A stretch of 48,080 nt of DNA from an uncultured Prevotellaceae bacterium (GTDB lineage: Bacteria > Bacteroidota > Bacteroidia > Bacteroidales > Bacteroidaceae), in contig CACYKE010000038.1 of NCBI GenBank assembly GCA_902774925.1, forward strand, positions 1 through 48,080. Reading direction: 5' to 3'. The position numbers were made by a program, and so were the translations under genes. Shown piece by piece: positions 15,260-25,756 of the stretch. The notes under the pieces are model-generated. The model made no database searches. It was given only the letters and a program-made list of their open reading frames with translations, and was not told where the DNA came from. Within the stretch, counting starts at the first letter, position 1. Every line of letters begins with the position of its first letter.

Positions 15260-16939
15260 TTAATATTTGAAGCTACTGCCTCCTACGAACTCACGCATGA
15301 TGCTCGTGGGAGGTATTTCTTTGTCGCTCACGGGCAAGAAATAGTGGATGAATTTGAGCAGACGGTGGGCCTCCGCAAATTCAGGACAGTTTCTTTGTAC
15401 TGACGAGAGGATTATCTCCGCATGGGTGCGCAGAACGGCAAACTCGATGTTCAGCGCCGAGTTGAACATAGCGTCCGCAGTCTCCTGATAGGGGAATATC
15501 CATTTGTCCTCTGCCTCACAGACATTCTTCCACTGAGCAATGGTCTCACGCGCCGTATAAGCTCCTTTGTTGTAGTCGCGGATGATGCGTCGCAGCAGGC
15601 GATTGTCACGGACGGGTATCCAGTTGTGGTCGTCAAGCGAGATGCTGGTAAGGGCTGAGATGTAGATCCTGTACTTCAGTGAGTCTTCGATATTCTGTGT
15701 CAATTTGGGGTTCAACGCATGAATGCCTTCGATAATCAGCACCGTATCGCCTGCCAACTTCAGCTTTTTGCCGTTCCATTCGCGCTTGCCAGTGGTGAAG
15801 TTGTATTCCGGAACCTCCACACGCTCGCCTTTCATCAGTCTCGACAGGTGGTCCTCCAGCAGCGCATAGTCCACAGTCTCGATGTTGTCGAAGTCGTAGT
15901 CGCCATTGGGCAATTTGGGCGTATCCACACGATTGACGAAATAGTCGTCGGTAGAGAACGACATCGGACGCAGGCCACAGGCCAGCAGTTGGATGGAGAG
16001 TCGCTTGCAGAACGTGGTCTTTCCTGATGACGACGGGCCAGTGATAAGAACCAGTCGAATGGGTTTCTCCTCCGCGTGGAATCGGCGTTCAATATCTTCT
16101 GCTATCTGCACGATCTTCTTCTCCTGTAAGGCTTCGCTGACCTGTATCAGTTCTGAGGCATGGCCTTTCAGTATCGCTTTGTTGACGTCGCCCGCATTCG
16201 ACAGGCGCATAATGATATCCCATTTCGTCTTCTCGCGGAACATCTCATACGTCTTAGGCATATCCACCTTCTCCGCCAGAACGGTAGGATTATTCCAATC
16301 GGGTACTCGCAACAGCATACCGTCGTGATAGGGCTCCAATCCGAAGACCTTCAGATAGCCTGCACTGGGCACCAGCGGGCCGTAATAGTAGTCGGCAGTA
16401 TCGCCCAGCATATAGTAGTCGCTATATATCTGTCCGCTGGTTTCCAGCAACTTTACTTTGTCGGAGAATCCTCGTTCGGCAAAGACGCGGATGGCCTCTT
16501 CGTTGGTGGCCTCCGTGCGACGGAAAGGCATATCCAGATTCACGATTTCCTTCATCCGCTCGCAGATTTGCTCTATGTCGCCATCTGTCAGACCTTCATT
16601 ATTCTTTTTCTTGAAGTTACAGTAATAGCCACGCGATATGGTGTGTTCGATGAAGAGTTTTGAACCAGGGAAAACATCCTGCGTGGCCTTGTAGAGCAGG
16701 AAACACAGGGAACGCACATAGACGCGATGTCCACTGCCTTCGCGGGCATCCAGAAATTCCACGTCGCGATTCTGGTAGAGTCGGAACTTCAGTCCCTCTG
16801 AGGCGTTATTCACTTTTGCCGACACCACAGGGTAAGGCAGTTTGATTTCGTCAGCGAACTCTTGGTAGACATCCAATAGCGAACAGCCTTCTGGGAAAGC
16901 CTTCGTCACGTTGTTGTTCTTGCAGCGAATGTGTAGCAT
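15260..16939 (-). CDS. Uridine kinase with TGS and threonyl-tRNA-synthetase-like N-terminus
   Basis: A 559-residue protein. Residues 1-65 are a TGS domain, 70-250 resemble the second additional domain of threonyl-tRNA synthetase (HTISRGYYCNF), and 290-500 are a phosphoribulokinase/uridine kinase domain with the P-loop GPSSSGKTT at 301-309, STDDYF and EGIHALN. This fused architecture is usual in Bacteroidales and Firmicutes and is annotated as nucleoside kinase. It likely phosphorylates uridine or cytidine with ATP or GTP. The ATG at 16939 is preferred to a TTG nine bases upstream. A TATCTTTG box lies at 16966-16973. Confidence 0.88.
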   Translation of the reverse strand: MLHIRCKNNNVTKAFPEGCSLLDVYQEFADEIKLPYPVVSAKVNNASEGLKFRLYQNRDVEFLDAREGSGHRVYVRSLCFLLYKATQDVFPGSKLFIEHTISRGYYCNFKKKNNEGLTDGDIEQICERMKEIVNLDMPFRRTEATNEEAIRVFAERGFSDKVKLLETSGQIYSDYYMLGDTADYYYGPLVPSAGYLKVFGLEPYHDGMLLRVPDWNNPTVLAEKVDMPKTYEMFREKTKWDIIMRLSNAGDVNKAILKGHASELIQVSEALQEKKIVQIAEDIERRFHAEEKPIRLVLITGPSSSGKTTFCKRLSIQLLACGLRPMSFSTDDYFVNRVDTPKLPNGDYDFDNIETVDYALLEDHLSRLMKGERVEVPEYNFTTGKREWNGKKLKLAGDTVLIIEGIHALNPKLTQNIEDSLKYRIYISALTSISLDDHNWIPVRDNRLLRRIIRDYNKGAYTARETIAQWKNVCEAEDKWIFPYQETADAMFNSALNIEFAVLRTHAEIILSSVQRNCPEFAEAHRLLKFIHYFLPVSDKEIPPTSIMREFVGGSSFKY

Positions 16940-16965
16940 AGCAATCAATCGTTTTTAGTTGTTTG

Positions 16966-16973
16966 CAAAGATA
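16966..16973 (-). promoter_or_regulatory. -7 box TATCTTTG for the uridine kinase gene
   Basis: Reverse complement of CAAAGATA, 27 bp before the start codon. Confidence 0.7.
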
Positions 16974-17088
16974 CGACAAAAACCGTAAAACACCAAAGAA
17001 AAATGCTTTTTTCTATCATTTTCCTACGCGTACCTTATTATATTATAGCATTTGGAATGTTTGCAACCGAGTTGCGAAAGCTTTTTCC

Positions 17089-17096
17089 TACCTTTG
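17089..17096 (+). promoter_or_regulatory. -7 box TACCTTTG for the metal ATPase gene
   Basis: Consensus Bacteroidetes -7 element 29 bp before the start codon. Confidence 0.75.
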
Positions 17097-17124
17097 CACC
17101 CAGAAATGATAAAAACGAGAACAT

Positions 17125-19077
17125 ATGTGTAAAGAACATCATCATCACGAAGAAGAATGCAGCTCTTGCGAGCATCATCATCACGAAGAAGAAGAAGGAC
17201 AGCGCGGAAAGTTGTTGAAAATCATGCTGGCAGCAGTATTGCTGGCTGTTGCGGTCTACATCGAACATACGTTTGCGTTGCCAACATGGCAATTGCTATT
17301 GGTTTATCTCGTGCCTTACCTGCTAGTGGGTTGGGACACGCTGAAAGAAGCGGCAGAGGGATTGATGGAGGGCGAGGCCTTCAACGAAGACTTCCTGATG
17401 GCTGTTGCCACATTGGGAGCGCTGGGTATCGGTTTTCTGCCTGGTGCGGAGAATGAATTCCCTGAGGCTGTCTTCGTGATGCTGTTTTTCCAAGTGGGAG
17501 AATTGTTCGAGGGCTATGCCGAAGGAAAGAGCCGCGAGAGTATTGCCCACCTGATGGATATCCGTCCGGATGTGGCGCATGTAGAGGTGAAAAGCGAGAG
17601 GTCTGAAGTAAGAGATGTTGCTCCAGAGGAGGTAGCTGTGGGAGATATTATCCTAATCCGCGTAGGCGAGAAGGTGCCTTTGGATGGTGTCGTCGTCGAG
17701 GGCAGCAGCCAGCTAAACACCGTAGCACTGACGGGTGAGACGATGCCTCGTAGCGTAGAAAAAGACGACGAGGTGGTGTCATGTTGTGTCAACTTGTCAG
17801 GTGTGTTGCGCGTAAGAACCACCAAGAGTTTTGGCGAGAGTACCGTCTCGAAAATCATCCGCTTGGTAGAAGATGCAGGAGAGCACAAGTCGCAAAGCGA
17901 GACTTTCATCACGAAGTTTGCACGTATCTATACGCCCATTGTCGTCGGTGCTGCCATTCTGCTGGCTGTCGTTCCCACATTGCTGGGTGGTGCCTTTGCC
18001 ACGTGGCTGTACAGGGCGTTGATGTTCCTGGTGGTATCGTGTCCTTGTGCACTAGTGCTGAGCGTCCCCCTGACATTCTTTGCAGGTATCGGTGGCGCGT
18101 CACGTCGCGGTATCCTCATCAAAGGTGCCAACTATATGGATGTGTTGTCGAAAGTCGGCACGGTGGTATTCGACAAGACGGGTACACTGACGCACGGACA
18201 GTTTGCCGTAGAAGCCGTTCATCCTGATAGCTGTGATGAGCACCAGCTATTACACCTTGCTGCACACGTAGAACACTTTACGACGCATCCCATCGGAGCA
18301 GCATTGCGCGACGCATTCCCTGACGAGGCTACGGACGGATGTGAGGTGAGCGACGTCGAAGAGATATCGGGAAAAGGTATCAAGGCGAAGGTGGATGGAA
18401 AAATAGTCTGTGTGGGAAACACGAAACTAATGGATGCCATAGGCGCTCAATGGCACGACTGCACGCATGTGGGAACGATTATCCACGTAGCTATTGACGG
18501 ACAGTATGCAGGTCATATCGTCATCAACGACAAGGTAAAGGAGGACAGTGCCGAGGCCATAGCGGAACTCAAGGCATTAGGCGTAAACCGTACGGTGATG
18601 TTGACGGGTGACCGTCGTGAGGTTGGAGCACGCGTGGCTGAACAGTTAGGCTTGGATGAATGGTATGCAGAACTGTTGCCTGCTGACAAGGTGGAACATG
18701 TAGAGCGCCTACTCACCCCTACCCCTTCACCTGTAAACGTTCACCTGGCATTTGTGGGTGACGGCATCAACGACGCCCCTGTGCTGGCACGCGCAGACGT
18801 CGGAATCGCTATGGGTGGATTGGGAAGCGATGCTGCCATCGAAGCTGCTGACGTGGTGTTGATGGACGACCATCCCTCGAAGGTAGCTTTGGCCATACGT
18901 ATTGCCAGACGTACGCTGGCGATAGCCCGTCAGAATGTGTGGCTGGCTATTGGCATCAAGGTGGCGGTGCTCGTATTGGCTGCCGTAGGACTGGCAACGA
19001 TGTGGATGGCTGTTTTTGCTGACGTTGGTGTCACGGTGTTGGCAGTGTTGAACGCCATGAGGGCATTAAAATGTTAA
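17125..19077 (+). CDS. P1B-type heavy-metal ATPase (Zn/Cd/Pb exporter)
   Basis: A 650-residue membrane ATPase. It has no HMA domain; instead the N-terminus is MCKEHHHHEE followed by Cys-containing spacer and a second HHHHEEEE block. Motifs in order are TGE in ALTGETMP, the transmembrane CPC at 306-308, DKTGTLT with phosphorylated Asp350, HPIGAAL, and GDGINDAP. In the last helices GIKVAVL and FADVGVT carry the Lys and Asp typical of the zinc/cadmium/lead subgroup. It exports these metals from the cytoplasm using ATP. The His-Glu clusters probably bind zinc and arose by a 36 bp duplication. No metal-responsive regulator is next to it. Confidence 0.92.
   Translation: MCKEHHHHEEECSSCEHHHHEEEEGQRGKLLKIMLAAVLLAVAVYIEHTFALPTWQLLLVYLVPYLLVGWDTLKEAAEGLMEGEAFNEDFLMAVATLGALGIGFLPGAENEFPEAVFVMLFFQVGELFEGYAEGKSRESIAHLMDIRPDVAHVEVKSERSEVRDVAPEEVAVGDIILIRVGEKVPLDGVVVEGSSQLNTVALTGETMPRSVEKDDEVVSCCVNLSGVLRVRTTKSFGESTVSKIIRLVEDAGEHKSQSETFITKFARIYTPIVVGAAILLAVVPTLLGGAFATWLYRALMFLVVSCPCALVLSVPLTFFAGIGGASRRGILIKGANYMDVLSKVGTVVFDKTGTLTHGQFAVEAVHPDSCDEHQLLHLAAHVEHFTTHPIGAALRDAFPDEATDGCEVSDVEEISGKGIKAKVDGKIVCVGNTKLMDAIGAQWHDCTHVGTIIHVAIDGQYAGHIVINDKVKEDSAEAIAELKALGVNRTVMLTGDRREVGARVAEQLGLDEWYAELLPADKVEHVERLLTPTPSPVNVHLAFVGDGINDAPVLARADVGIAMGGLGSDAAIEAADVVLMDDHPSKVALAIRIARRTLAIARQNVWLAIGIKVAVLVLAAVGLATMWMAVFADVGVTVLAVLNAMRALKC
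17137..17193. repeat. 36 bp-period duplication encoding the His-Glu clusters
   Basis: An identical 21 nt segment encoding HHHHEEE-type residues occurs at 17137-17157 and 17173-17193, separated by 15 nt encoding CSSCE. It lies in the first 25 codons of the ATPase gene. Confidence 0.85.
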
Positions 19078-19116
19078 AAAAACAATATCATTGTTGCCTG
19101 TGTCAGGAAAAAGTGT

Positions 19117-19124
19117 TACCTTTG
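19117..19124 (+). promoter_or_regulatory. -7 box TACCTTTG for the nucleotidyltransferase gene
   Basis: Consensus element 17 bp before the start of the following gene. Confidence 0.7.
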
Positions 19125-19140
19125 CGGACAATAACATTAA

Positions 19141-20064
19141 ATGATAGATAAAATGAAACCAACATTATTTCTTTTAGCAGCTGGCATGGGTAGCCGTTAT
19201 GGTGGTCTGAAGCAGCTCGACGGTCTGGGTCCCAACGGCGAGACCATCATGGACTATAGTATTTACGACGCTATCCATGCAGGATTCGGTAAGATAGTTT
19301 GGGTTATCCGCAAGGACTTTGAAGAGCAGTTCCGCACCCAGATTCTCTCGAAGTACGAGGGTAAGGTGAAGTGTGAGCTGTGCTTCCAGGCACTCGACGC
19401 ACTGCCCGCAGGATTCTCTGTTCCTGAGGGTCGCCAGAAGCCTTGGGGCACGAACCACGCCGTGCTGATGGGTAAGAACATTATCAAGGAACCGTTCTGT
19501 GTCATCAACTGTGACGACTTCTACGGCCGCGACTGTTTTATGCAGATTGGCAAATTCCTGAGCAACCTGCCCGAGGGTTCGAAGAACAAGTATGCAATGG
19601 TGGGCTTCCGCGTATGTAACACGCTGAGTGAGAATGGTGCTGTAGCTCGTGGCGTTTGTGCTTACGACAACAATCGTCACCTGACGGATGTCGTTGAGCG
19701 TACGGAGATTCTGCGCAAGGAAGGTACCATCCAATTCAAGGACGAGCAGGGCGAGTGGCAGGCTTTGGACGAGAATGCTCCTGTATCGATGAATGTCTGG
19801 GGCTTTACCCCTGACTATTTCGAGTATAGTGAGGAGTATTTCAAGGAGTTCCTGAGTGATCCGAAGAACATGGAGAATATGAAGGCTGAGTTCTTCATTC
19901 CCTTGATGGTCAACAAACTCATCACCGAAGGAACAGCCACCTGTGAGGTGCTTGATACGACTTCGAAATGGTTTGGCGTAACCTATGCTGCTGACCGCGA
20001 AGAAACGGTGGCCCGCATCCAGCAACTCGTCGACGAGGGCGTTTATCCCAATAAGTTGTTCTGA
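19141..20064 (+). CDS. NDP-sugar nucleotidyltransferase family protein
   Basis: A 307-residue protein with the nucleotidyltransferase Rossmann-like fold. LLAAGMGSRYGGLKQL is the GxGxR nucleotide-binding loop with the following Lys, and VINCDDFYG carries the metal-binding Asp. It should transfer a nucleotidyl group from NTP to a sugar phosphate, but the family contains several specificities and none is clear here. The start may be Met1 or Met5 (MKPTLFLL at 19153). The DHH phosphoesterase gene starts 4 bp after its stop, which implies translational coupling. Confidence 0.8.
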   Translation: MIDKMKPTLFLLAAGMGSRYGGLKQLDGLGPNGETIMDYSIYDAIHAGFGKIVWVIRKDFEEQFRTQILSKYEGKVKCELCFQALDALPAGFSVPEGRQKPWGTNHAVLMGKNIIKEPFCVINCDDFYGRDCFMQIGKFLSNLPEGSKNKYAMVGFRVCNTLSENGAVARGVCAYDNNRHLTDVVERTEILRKEGTIQFKDEQGEWQALDENAPVSMNVWGFTPDYFEYSEEYFKEFLSDPKNMENMKAEFFIPLMVNKLITEGTATCEVLDTTSKWFGVTYAADREETVARIQQLVDEGVYPNKLF

Positions 20065-20068
20065 GCGA

Positions 20069-21103
20069 ATGCTGAATCCGATAATCACAGACGGGGAGTG
20101 CAGCATGCTGCGCTCCCTCATTGATGAAGCAGAAACCATTGTGGTTTGCGCCCATCAAAACCCTGACGGTGACGCCATGGGTGCTATACTAGGGTGGTTT
20201 GATGTCCTGCAGCACTTTGGTAAGGAACCGCTGATGGTCGTTCCTGACCAGTTTCCTGACTACCTGCAATGGTTGCCGAACACAGAGAAAATCGTACGCT
20301 ATGACAAACGTAAGGATTATGTTGATACGGTGTTGAAGATTGCGGACCTTGTATTCTGTCTTGATTTCAACTGCCTGTCACGTACAGATGAGATGGAGCA
20401 ATCGCTGGCTTCGTCACCTGCCAAGAAAGTGCTTATCGACCATCATCCCAATCCCGATGTCGACACGGTGTTGTGTGTTTCGCGCCCAGAGGCTTCTTCA
20501 GCCTGTGAACTGGTGTTCCGAATTGTTTGGCAGTTAGGAATCTTCGAACAGCTGAGCAAGCATTTCGCAGTACCTGTCTATTGTGGTATGATGACGGACA
20601 CTGGCGGATTTACGTACAACAGCAACGATCCGGATGTCTTCTTCATCATCAGTCAGTTGTTGACAAAACGCATCAACAAAGACAAGATTTATCGCAACGT
20701 ATATCATAACTACTCTGAGCACCGTCTGCGGATGGTAGGATTCGTTCTTTGCAATCGTCTGGTCGTTGACAACGAACGTCACGCTGCCTATTACACATTG
20801 ACGCACGACGACCAGAAGAAATTCCATTTCGTGAAGGGCGACGCAGAGGGATTGGTGAATATGCCGCTGCAAATCAAGGGCCTTAAACTGAGCATTTCGT
20901 TGCGCGAGGATACAGAACGCGAGAACCTGGTATGGGTCAGTCTACGTTCGGTGGATAACTTCCCCTGCAACAAGATTGCGGCACAGTTCTTTAATGGTGG
21001 CGGTCATTTGAATGCGTCTGGCGGACGCGTCAATGGGACGATGGATGATGCCGTCAAGACGGTACAGGATGCACTGCAAGCCTACGAAGACCTGTTAAAG
21101 TAG
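20069..21103 (+). CDS. DHH/DHHA1 phosphoesterase (NrnA-like)
   Basis: A 344-residue protein with N-terminal DHH motifs: HQNPDGDAMG, LDFNCLSR and IDHHPNPD, plus DTGGF, and a C-terminal DHHA1 domain with FFNGGGHLNASGG. This set is typical of NrnA-type enzymes that degrade short oligoribonucleotides (nanoRNA) and pAp or cyclic dinucleotide products using manganese. The ATG at 20069 is used because an upstream start would run far into the preceding gene in another frame. It is coupled to the nucleotidyltransferase gene. Confidence 0.9.
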   Translation: MLNPIITDGECSMLRSLIDEAETIVVCAHQNPDGDAMGAILGWFDVLQHFGKEPLMVVPDQFPDYLQWLPNTEKIVRYDKRKDYVDTVLKIADLVFCLDFNCLSRTDEMEQSLASSPAKKVLIDHHPNPDVDTVLCVSRPEASSACELVFRIVWQLGIFEQLSKHFAVPVYCGMMTDTGGFTYNSNDPDVFFIISQLLTKRINKDKIYRNVYHNYSEHRLRMVGFVLCNRLVVDNERHAAYYTLTHDDQKKFHFVKGDAEGLVNMPLQIKGLKLSISLREDTERENLVWVSLRSVDNFPCNKIAAQFFNGGGHLNASGGRVNGTMDDAVKTVQDALQAYEDLLK

Positions 21104-21106
21104 TCT

Positions 21107-21141
21107 AATTATCAATTGCCAATGGTCAATTATCAATTGTT
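21107..21141. repeat. AATTATCAATTG direct repeat
   Basis: AATTATCAATTG occurs twice separated by CCAATGGTC, just after the DHH stop and upstream of the next promoter. A related AATTGATAATTGACC stretch lies at about 13090. Confidence 0.7.
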
Positions 21142-21147
21142 TTTTAG

Positions 21148-21155
21148 TACCTTTG
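21148..21155 (+). promoter_or_regulatory. -7 box TACCTTTG for the DUF4827 gene
   Basis: Consensus element 27 bp before the start codon at 21182. Confidence 0.7.
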
Positions 21156-21181
21156 TGCCCAAAATTAGCAAAACGATAGAA

Positions 21182-21853
21182 ATGAAGAGACTCTTTTACC
21201 CCATAATGATCCTGCTCTGCGCCATCATATACGTGAGCTGTGATGATTACGAGACCTATGGCGACAAGAAGGCTAAGGAACGTGATGCCATCAACAAGTT
21301 TATATCAGAGAACAACATCAAGGTCATTAACGAAGACCAGTTCGAAGATCAGGATTATACAACGGATACGTCAAAGAACGAATATGTCCGTATGTCGCGT
21401 ACCAATGTCTATATGCAGATTGTCCGCAAGGGCTGTGGAACCCAATTGGAACAGAAGAAGTCTGTCAACATTATTTGTCGCTTCACGGAATACAACATCC
21501 TGGCCGATTCAGTCATGTTGTCAAACCTTGCTCCGTTCTACATTTACGACTATAATTCAGGGTCCTATTTTGACGCCTCGCAGTATTACGACAAAATGAA
21601 TGTTTCACGTAATGGTACGACTTTCACAGCGTCATTTGTTTCTGGTCTGATGATGCGCTATCACAGTTCTTCGACCAGTGTACCTTCTGGTTGGCTCATA
21701 CCTTTGAATTTCATCAATATTGGTCGTCCTGCGAACGAGAACGAAGAGACTGCCTTTGTGAGACTCATAGTACCTCACTCACAGGGAACAGCAGACGCCT
21801 CAGCGAGCGTCTATCCCTGTCACTATGAGATTTCCTACGAACGTGAGAAATAA
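21182..21853 (+). CDS. DUF4827-family lipoprotein
   Basis: A 223-residue protein with a lipoprotein signal peptide (MKRLFYPIMILLCAIIYVSC, acylated Cys20). The mature part has DDYETYGDKKAKERDAINKF and then a compact mixed domain with RKGCGTQLEQ and SGWLIPLNF. This fits the Bacteroidetes DUF4827 group, which has features reminiscent of FKBP-like peptidyl-prolyl isomerases. Function is not established. The ATG at 21182 follows the promoter and gives the signal peptide; an earlier in-frame ATG at 21116 lies in repeat DNA upstream of the promoter. The next gene starts 15 bp downstream. Confidence 0.8.
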   Translation: MKRLFYPIMILLCAIIYVSCDDYETYGDKKAKERDAINKFISENNIKVINEDQFEDQDYTTDTSKNEYVRMSRTNVYMQIVRKGCGTQLEQKKSVNIICRFTEYNILADSVMLSNLAPFYIYDYNSGSYFDASQYYDKMNVSRNGTTFTASFVSGLMMRYHSSSTSVPSGWLIPLNFINIGRPANENEETAFVRLIVPHSQGTADASASVYPCHYEISYEREK

Positions 21854-21868
21854 CAATTATATATAAAT

Positions 21869-23248
21869 ATGACTCTGATTAAATCTATATCTGGCATCCG
21901 CGGTACTATTGGCGGACGCACGGGCGATACACTGAACCCATTGGATATCGTCAAGTTTACCACTGCTTATGCAATGTTTATCCCCCGCAAGACGGGAAAG
22001 ATTGTCGTAGGTCGTGATGGTCGCATCTCTGGTCCTATGGTGCGCGACGTCGTTTGTGGCACACTGGTAGGTATGGGCTTCGACGTGATTGACATTGGCT
22101 ATGCTACGACACCAACAACCGAGCTGGCAGTACGTATGAGCGGAGCCGATGGTGGTATCATCATCACTGCTTCCCACAATCCACGCCAGTGGAATGCCCT
22201 GAAGTTGCTGAACAGCGAGGGTGAGTTCCTGACTGCAGCAGATGGACAGAAAGTTCTCGAACTGGCTGAAAAGGAAGACTTCTGCTACGCGGAAGTTGAC
22301 AAGCTGGGAAAGGTTATCGTCGACAATTCCTTCGATGAGCGTCACATACAGTCTGTCCTCGACCTCAAACTTGTAGATACCGACGCTATTCACAAGGCCC
22401 GTCTGACCGTTTGCGTTGACAGCATCAACAGCGTTGGTGGCATCATCCTGCCCAAACTGCTCGAGCGTCTGGGCGTGGGTTACAAGTTCCTGAACGAGCA
22501 GGTAACTGGTGACTTTGCACATAATCCTGAACCGTTGGAGAAGAATCTGCAGGGTATTATGGATGAGATGAAAACTGGTAAGTACGATTTGGGTATTGTC
22601 GTTGATCCAGATGTCGACCGTCTGGCTTTCATCTGTGAGGATGGTAAGATGTTTGGCGAGGAGTATACGTTGGTTAGCGTAGCTGACTACGTGCTGTCAC
22701 AGACTCCAGGCAATACCGTTAGCAATCTCAGCTCTACTCGTGCTTTGCGCGACGTAACGCAAAAGCGTGGCGGTCAGTATACAGCTGCTGCTGTTGGCGA
22801 GGTCAATGTTACCACGAAGATGAAAGAGGTGAATGCCGTCATTGGCGGTGAGGGAAATGGTGGTGTCATATATCCTGAGAGCCACTATGGTCGCGACGCC
22901 CTTGTGGGTATAGCCCTCTTCCTGACCTCTCTGGCTAAGAAGGGATGCAAGGTTAGTGAGTTGCGCAAGCAGTTCCCTGACTATCAGATTGCCAAGAACC
23001 GTATCGACCTCACTCCTGACACTGACGTAGATGCTATCTTGGTGAAGGTGAAGGAGATGTATGCCAACGATCCTACCGCACAGGTAAACGATATTGACGG
23101 TGTGAAGATTGACTTCCCTGATCGTTGGGTTCATCTGCGCAAGTCAAATACCGAGCCTATTATCCGTGTGTACAGTGAGGCTGCCACCATGGAGGCTGCC
23201 GACGAGATTGGCAAGAAACTGATGCAGGTTGTTTACGATATGCAGTAA
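21869..23248 (+). CDS. glmM: Phosphoglucosamine mutase / phosphohexomutase
   Basis: A 459-residue alpha-D-phosphohexomutase. [11 protein letters not shown] near the start, [12 protein letters not shown] with the phosphorylated Ser102, the metal loop DPDVDRLAF, the sugar-binding [11 protein letters not shown], and the C-terminal phosphate-binding [15 protein letters not shown] are all present. The GIRG start and overall length favour GlmM (glucosamine-6-phosphate to glucosamine-1-phosphate, for UDP-GlcNAc synthesis), though phosphomannomutase activity cannot be ruled out. It is followed by a strong terminator, and probably shares the transcript with the lipoprotein gene. Confidence 0.88.
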   Translation: MTLIKSISGIRGTIGGRTGDTLNPLDIVKFTTAYAMFIPRKTGKIVVGRDGRISGPMVRDVVCGTLVGMGFDVIDIGYATTPTTELAVRMSGADGGIIITASHNPRQWNALKLLNSEGEFLTAADGQKVLELAEKEDFCYAEVDKLGKVIVDNSFDERHIQSVLDLKLVDTDAIHKARLTVCVDSINSVGGIILPKLLERLGVGYKFLNEQVTGDFAHNPEPLEKNLQGIMDEMKTGKYDLGIVVDPDVDRLAFICEDGKMFGEEYTLVSVADYVLSQTPGNTVSNLSSTRALRDVTQKRGGQYTAAAVGEVNVTTKMKEVNAVIGGEGNGGVIYPESHYGRDALVGIALFLTSLAKKGCKVSELRKQFPDYQIAKNRIDLTPDTDVDAILVKVKEMYANDPTAQVNDIDGVKIDFPDRWVHLRKSNTEPIIRVYSEAATMEAADEIGKKLMQVVYDMQ

Positions 23249-23273
23249 TCAGCTGTTTGTCACATGACATATT

Positions 23274-23308
23274 CAGGTGGGCATTTTATCTTGCCCACCT
23301 GTTTTTTT
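23274..23308 (+). terminator. Rho-independent terminator after glmM
   Basis: Perfect 10 bp stem CAGGTGGGCA/TGCCCACCTG with an 8 nt loop, followed by seven T. Confidence 0.95.
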
Positions 23309-23309
23309 C

Positions 23310-23339
23310 TGCCAATGTGTCAGTTTGTCATAGTTGGCA
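23310..23339 (+). promoter_or_regulatory. Inverted repeat TGCCAA...TTGGCA upstream of groES
   Basis: Six-base arms 18 nt apart surround TGTCAGTTTGTCA. It lies directly upstream of a GG-N10-GC promoter-like element. It is not the CIRCE sequence. It may be an activator or repressor site for heat-shock control. Confidence 0.5.
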
Positions 23340-23346
23340 AGGTCCT

Positions 23347-23362
23347 TGGCACGGTTTTGGCT
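23347..23362 (+). promoter_or_regulatory. Sigma-54-like -24/-12 element upstream of groESL
   Basis: TTGGCACGGTTTTGGCT has GG at 23348-23349 and GC at 23360-23361 with exactly 10 bases between, as required for sigma-54 promoters; TGGCACG matches the -24 consensus. It ends 48 bp before groES. No TAnnTTTG box is evident in this gap. Confidence 0.55.
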
Positions 23363-23409
23363 ACGATGAGGGCAAACTTAAATACAAACATTTAAAAAAA
23401 CAAAGTATT

Positions 23410-23682
23410 ATGAACATCAAACCATTAGGAGACCGCGTGCTGGTAGTGCCTGCACCGGCTGAAGAGAAGATTGGCGGTATTATCATTCCTGACACCGCAA
23501 AAGAGAAACCCCTGCACGGAACCATCAAGGCTGTTGGTCAGGGCACCAAGGACGAAGAAATGATTCTGAAGGCTGGCGATGAGGTGCTGTATGGCAAGTA
23601 CAGTGGCACAGAGCTGGAGTTCGAGGGCGAGAAGTATCTGATGATGCGTCAGTCTGACGTTTTAGCAGTCATTGAGAAATAA
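23410..23682 (+). CDS. groES: Co-chaperonin GroES
   Basis: A 90-residue protein with the full GroES fold: [12 protein letters not shown] at the start, the mobile loop with [13 protein letters not shown] that contacts GroEL, and the typical ending DVLAVIEK. It caps the GroEL ring during ATP-driven folding in the cytoplasm. The ATG at 23410 follows an A-rich Bacteroidetes-type leader. groEL follows after 78 bp that contain repeat DNA. Confidence 0.97.
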   Translation: MNIKPLGDRVLVVPAPAEEKIGGIIIPDTAKEKPLHGTIKAVGQGTKDEEMILKAGDEVLYGKYSGTELEFEGEKYLMMRQSDVLAVIEK

Positions 23683-23692
23683 TTATTAACAT

Positions 23693-25392
<1,700 letters not shown>

Positions 25393-25418
25393 TTGATGAT
25401 TTATTTCACTTCTATAAG

Positions 25419-25452
25419 GTATCACTGTGCGACATCACAGTGATACTTTTTT
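25419..25452 (+). terminator. Rho-independent terminator after groEL
   Basis: Perfect 11 bp stem GTATCACTGTG/CACAGTGATAC with a 6 nt loop and six T. Confidence 0.95.
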
Positions 25453-25559
25453 GTAACGTTAACTTTGCAAAATATAACCATAAAGGCTAAATGACTTGAC
25501 ATAAATCAAAAACAATGCAGTTTTTTGCCAAAATTCTTGCATGATTATTGAAAAGTTTC

Positions 25560-25567
25560 TAACTTTG
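25560..25567 (+). promoter_or_regulatory. -7 box TAACTTTG for a candidate small RNA
   Basis: Matches TAnnTTTG; TTGC lies 19 nt upstream as a possible -33 element. No start codon with a credible protein follows before the next terminator. Confidence 0.6.
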
Positions 25568-25573
25568 CAGCGT

Positions 25574-25709
25574 CATAAGGTTAAAACCGCAGACATTATC
25601 ATATCAGAATTAAGCATAAAAGAGATATTTTTTTGATTTGTTTTAGTAGATTAGTTTTTAAGTAGTTTGTTTTTGAATTCGATTGTCGTGACGACAATCG
25701 GATTTTTTT
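25574..25709 (+). ncRNA. Candidate small RNA, about 135 nt
   Basis: This part of the 364 bp gap between groEL and the DUF4450 gene has its own promoter box and its own terminator, with no coding capacity that I can support. The body is AT-rich. The start is inferred as about 7 nt after the -7 box. It does not match any RNA family I recognise. A long untranslated leader is ruled out by the terminator and by a separate promoter for the next gene. Confidence 0.5.
25680..25709 (+). terminator. Rho-independent terminator of the candidate small RNA
   Basis: CGATTGTCGT and ACGACAATCG form a tight stem around a short loop, followed by ATTTTTTT. Confidence 0.88.
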
Positions 25710-25744
25710 ATGCCTTTTCTTTTGTTTAGCTCTTGACTTTTTCG

Positions 25745-25752
25745 TATCTTTG
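25745..25752 (+). promoter_or_regulatory. -7 box TATCTTTG, nearly leaderless, for the DUF4450 gene
   Basis: The box ends only 4 nt before the ATG at 25757, so transcription should begin at or next to the start codon. Confidence 0.7.
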
Positions 25753-25756
25753 CAGC

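Noticed and set aside
23310-23339. CIRCE (HrcA operator) upstream of groESL
   Set aside because: The arms TGCCAA/TTGGCA do not match TTAGCACTC/GAGTGCTAA.
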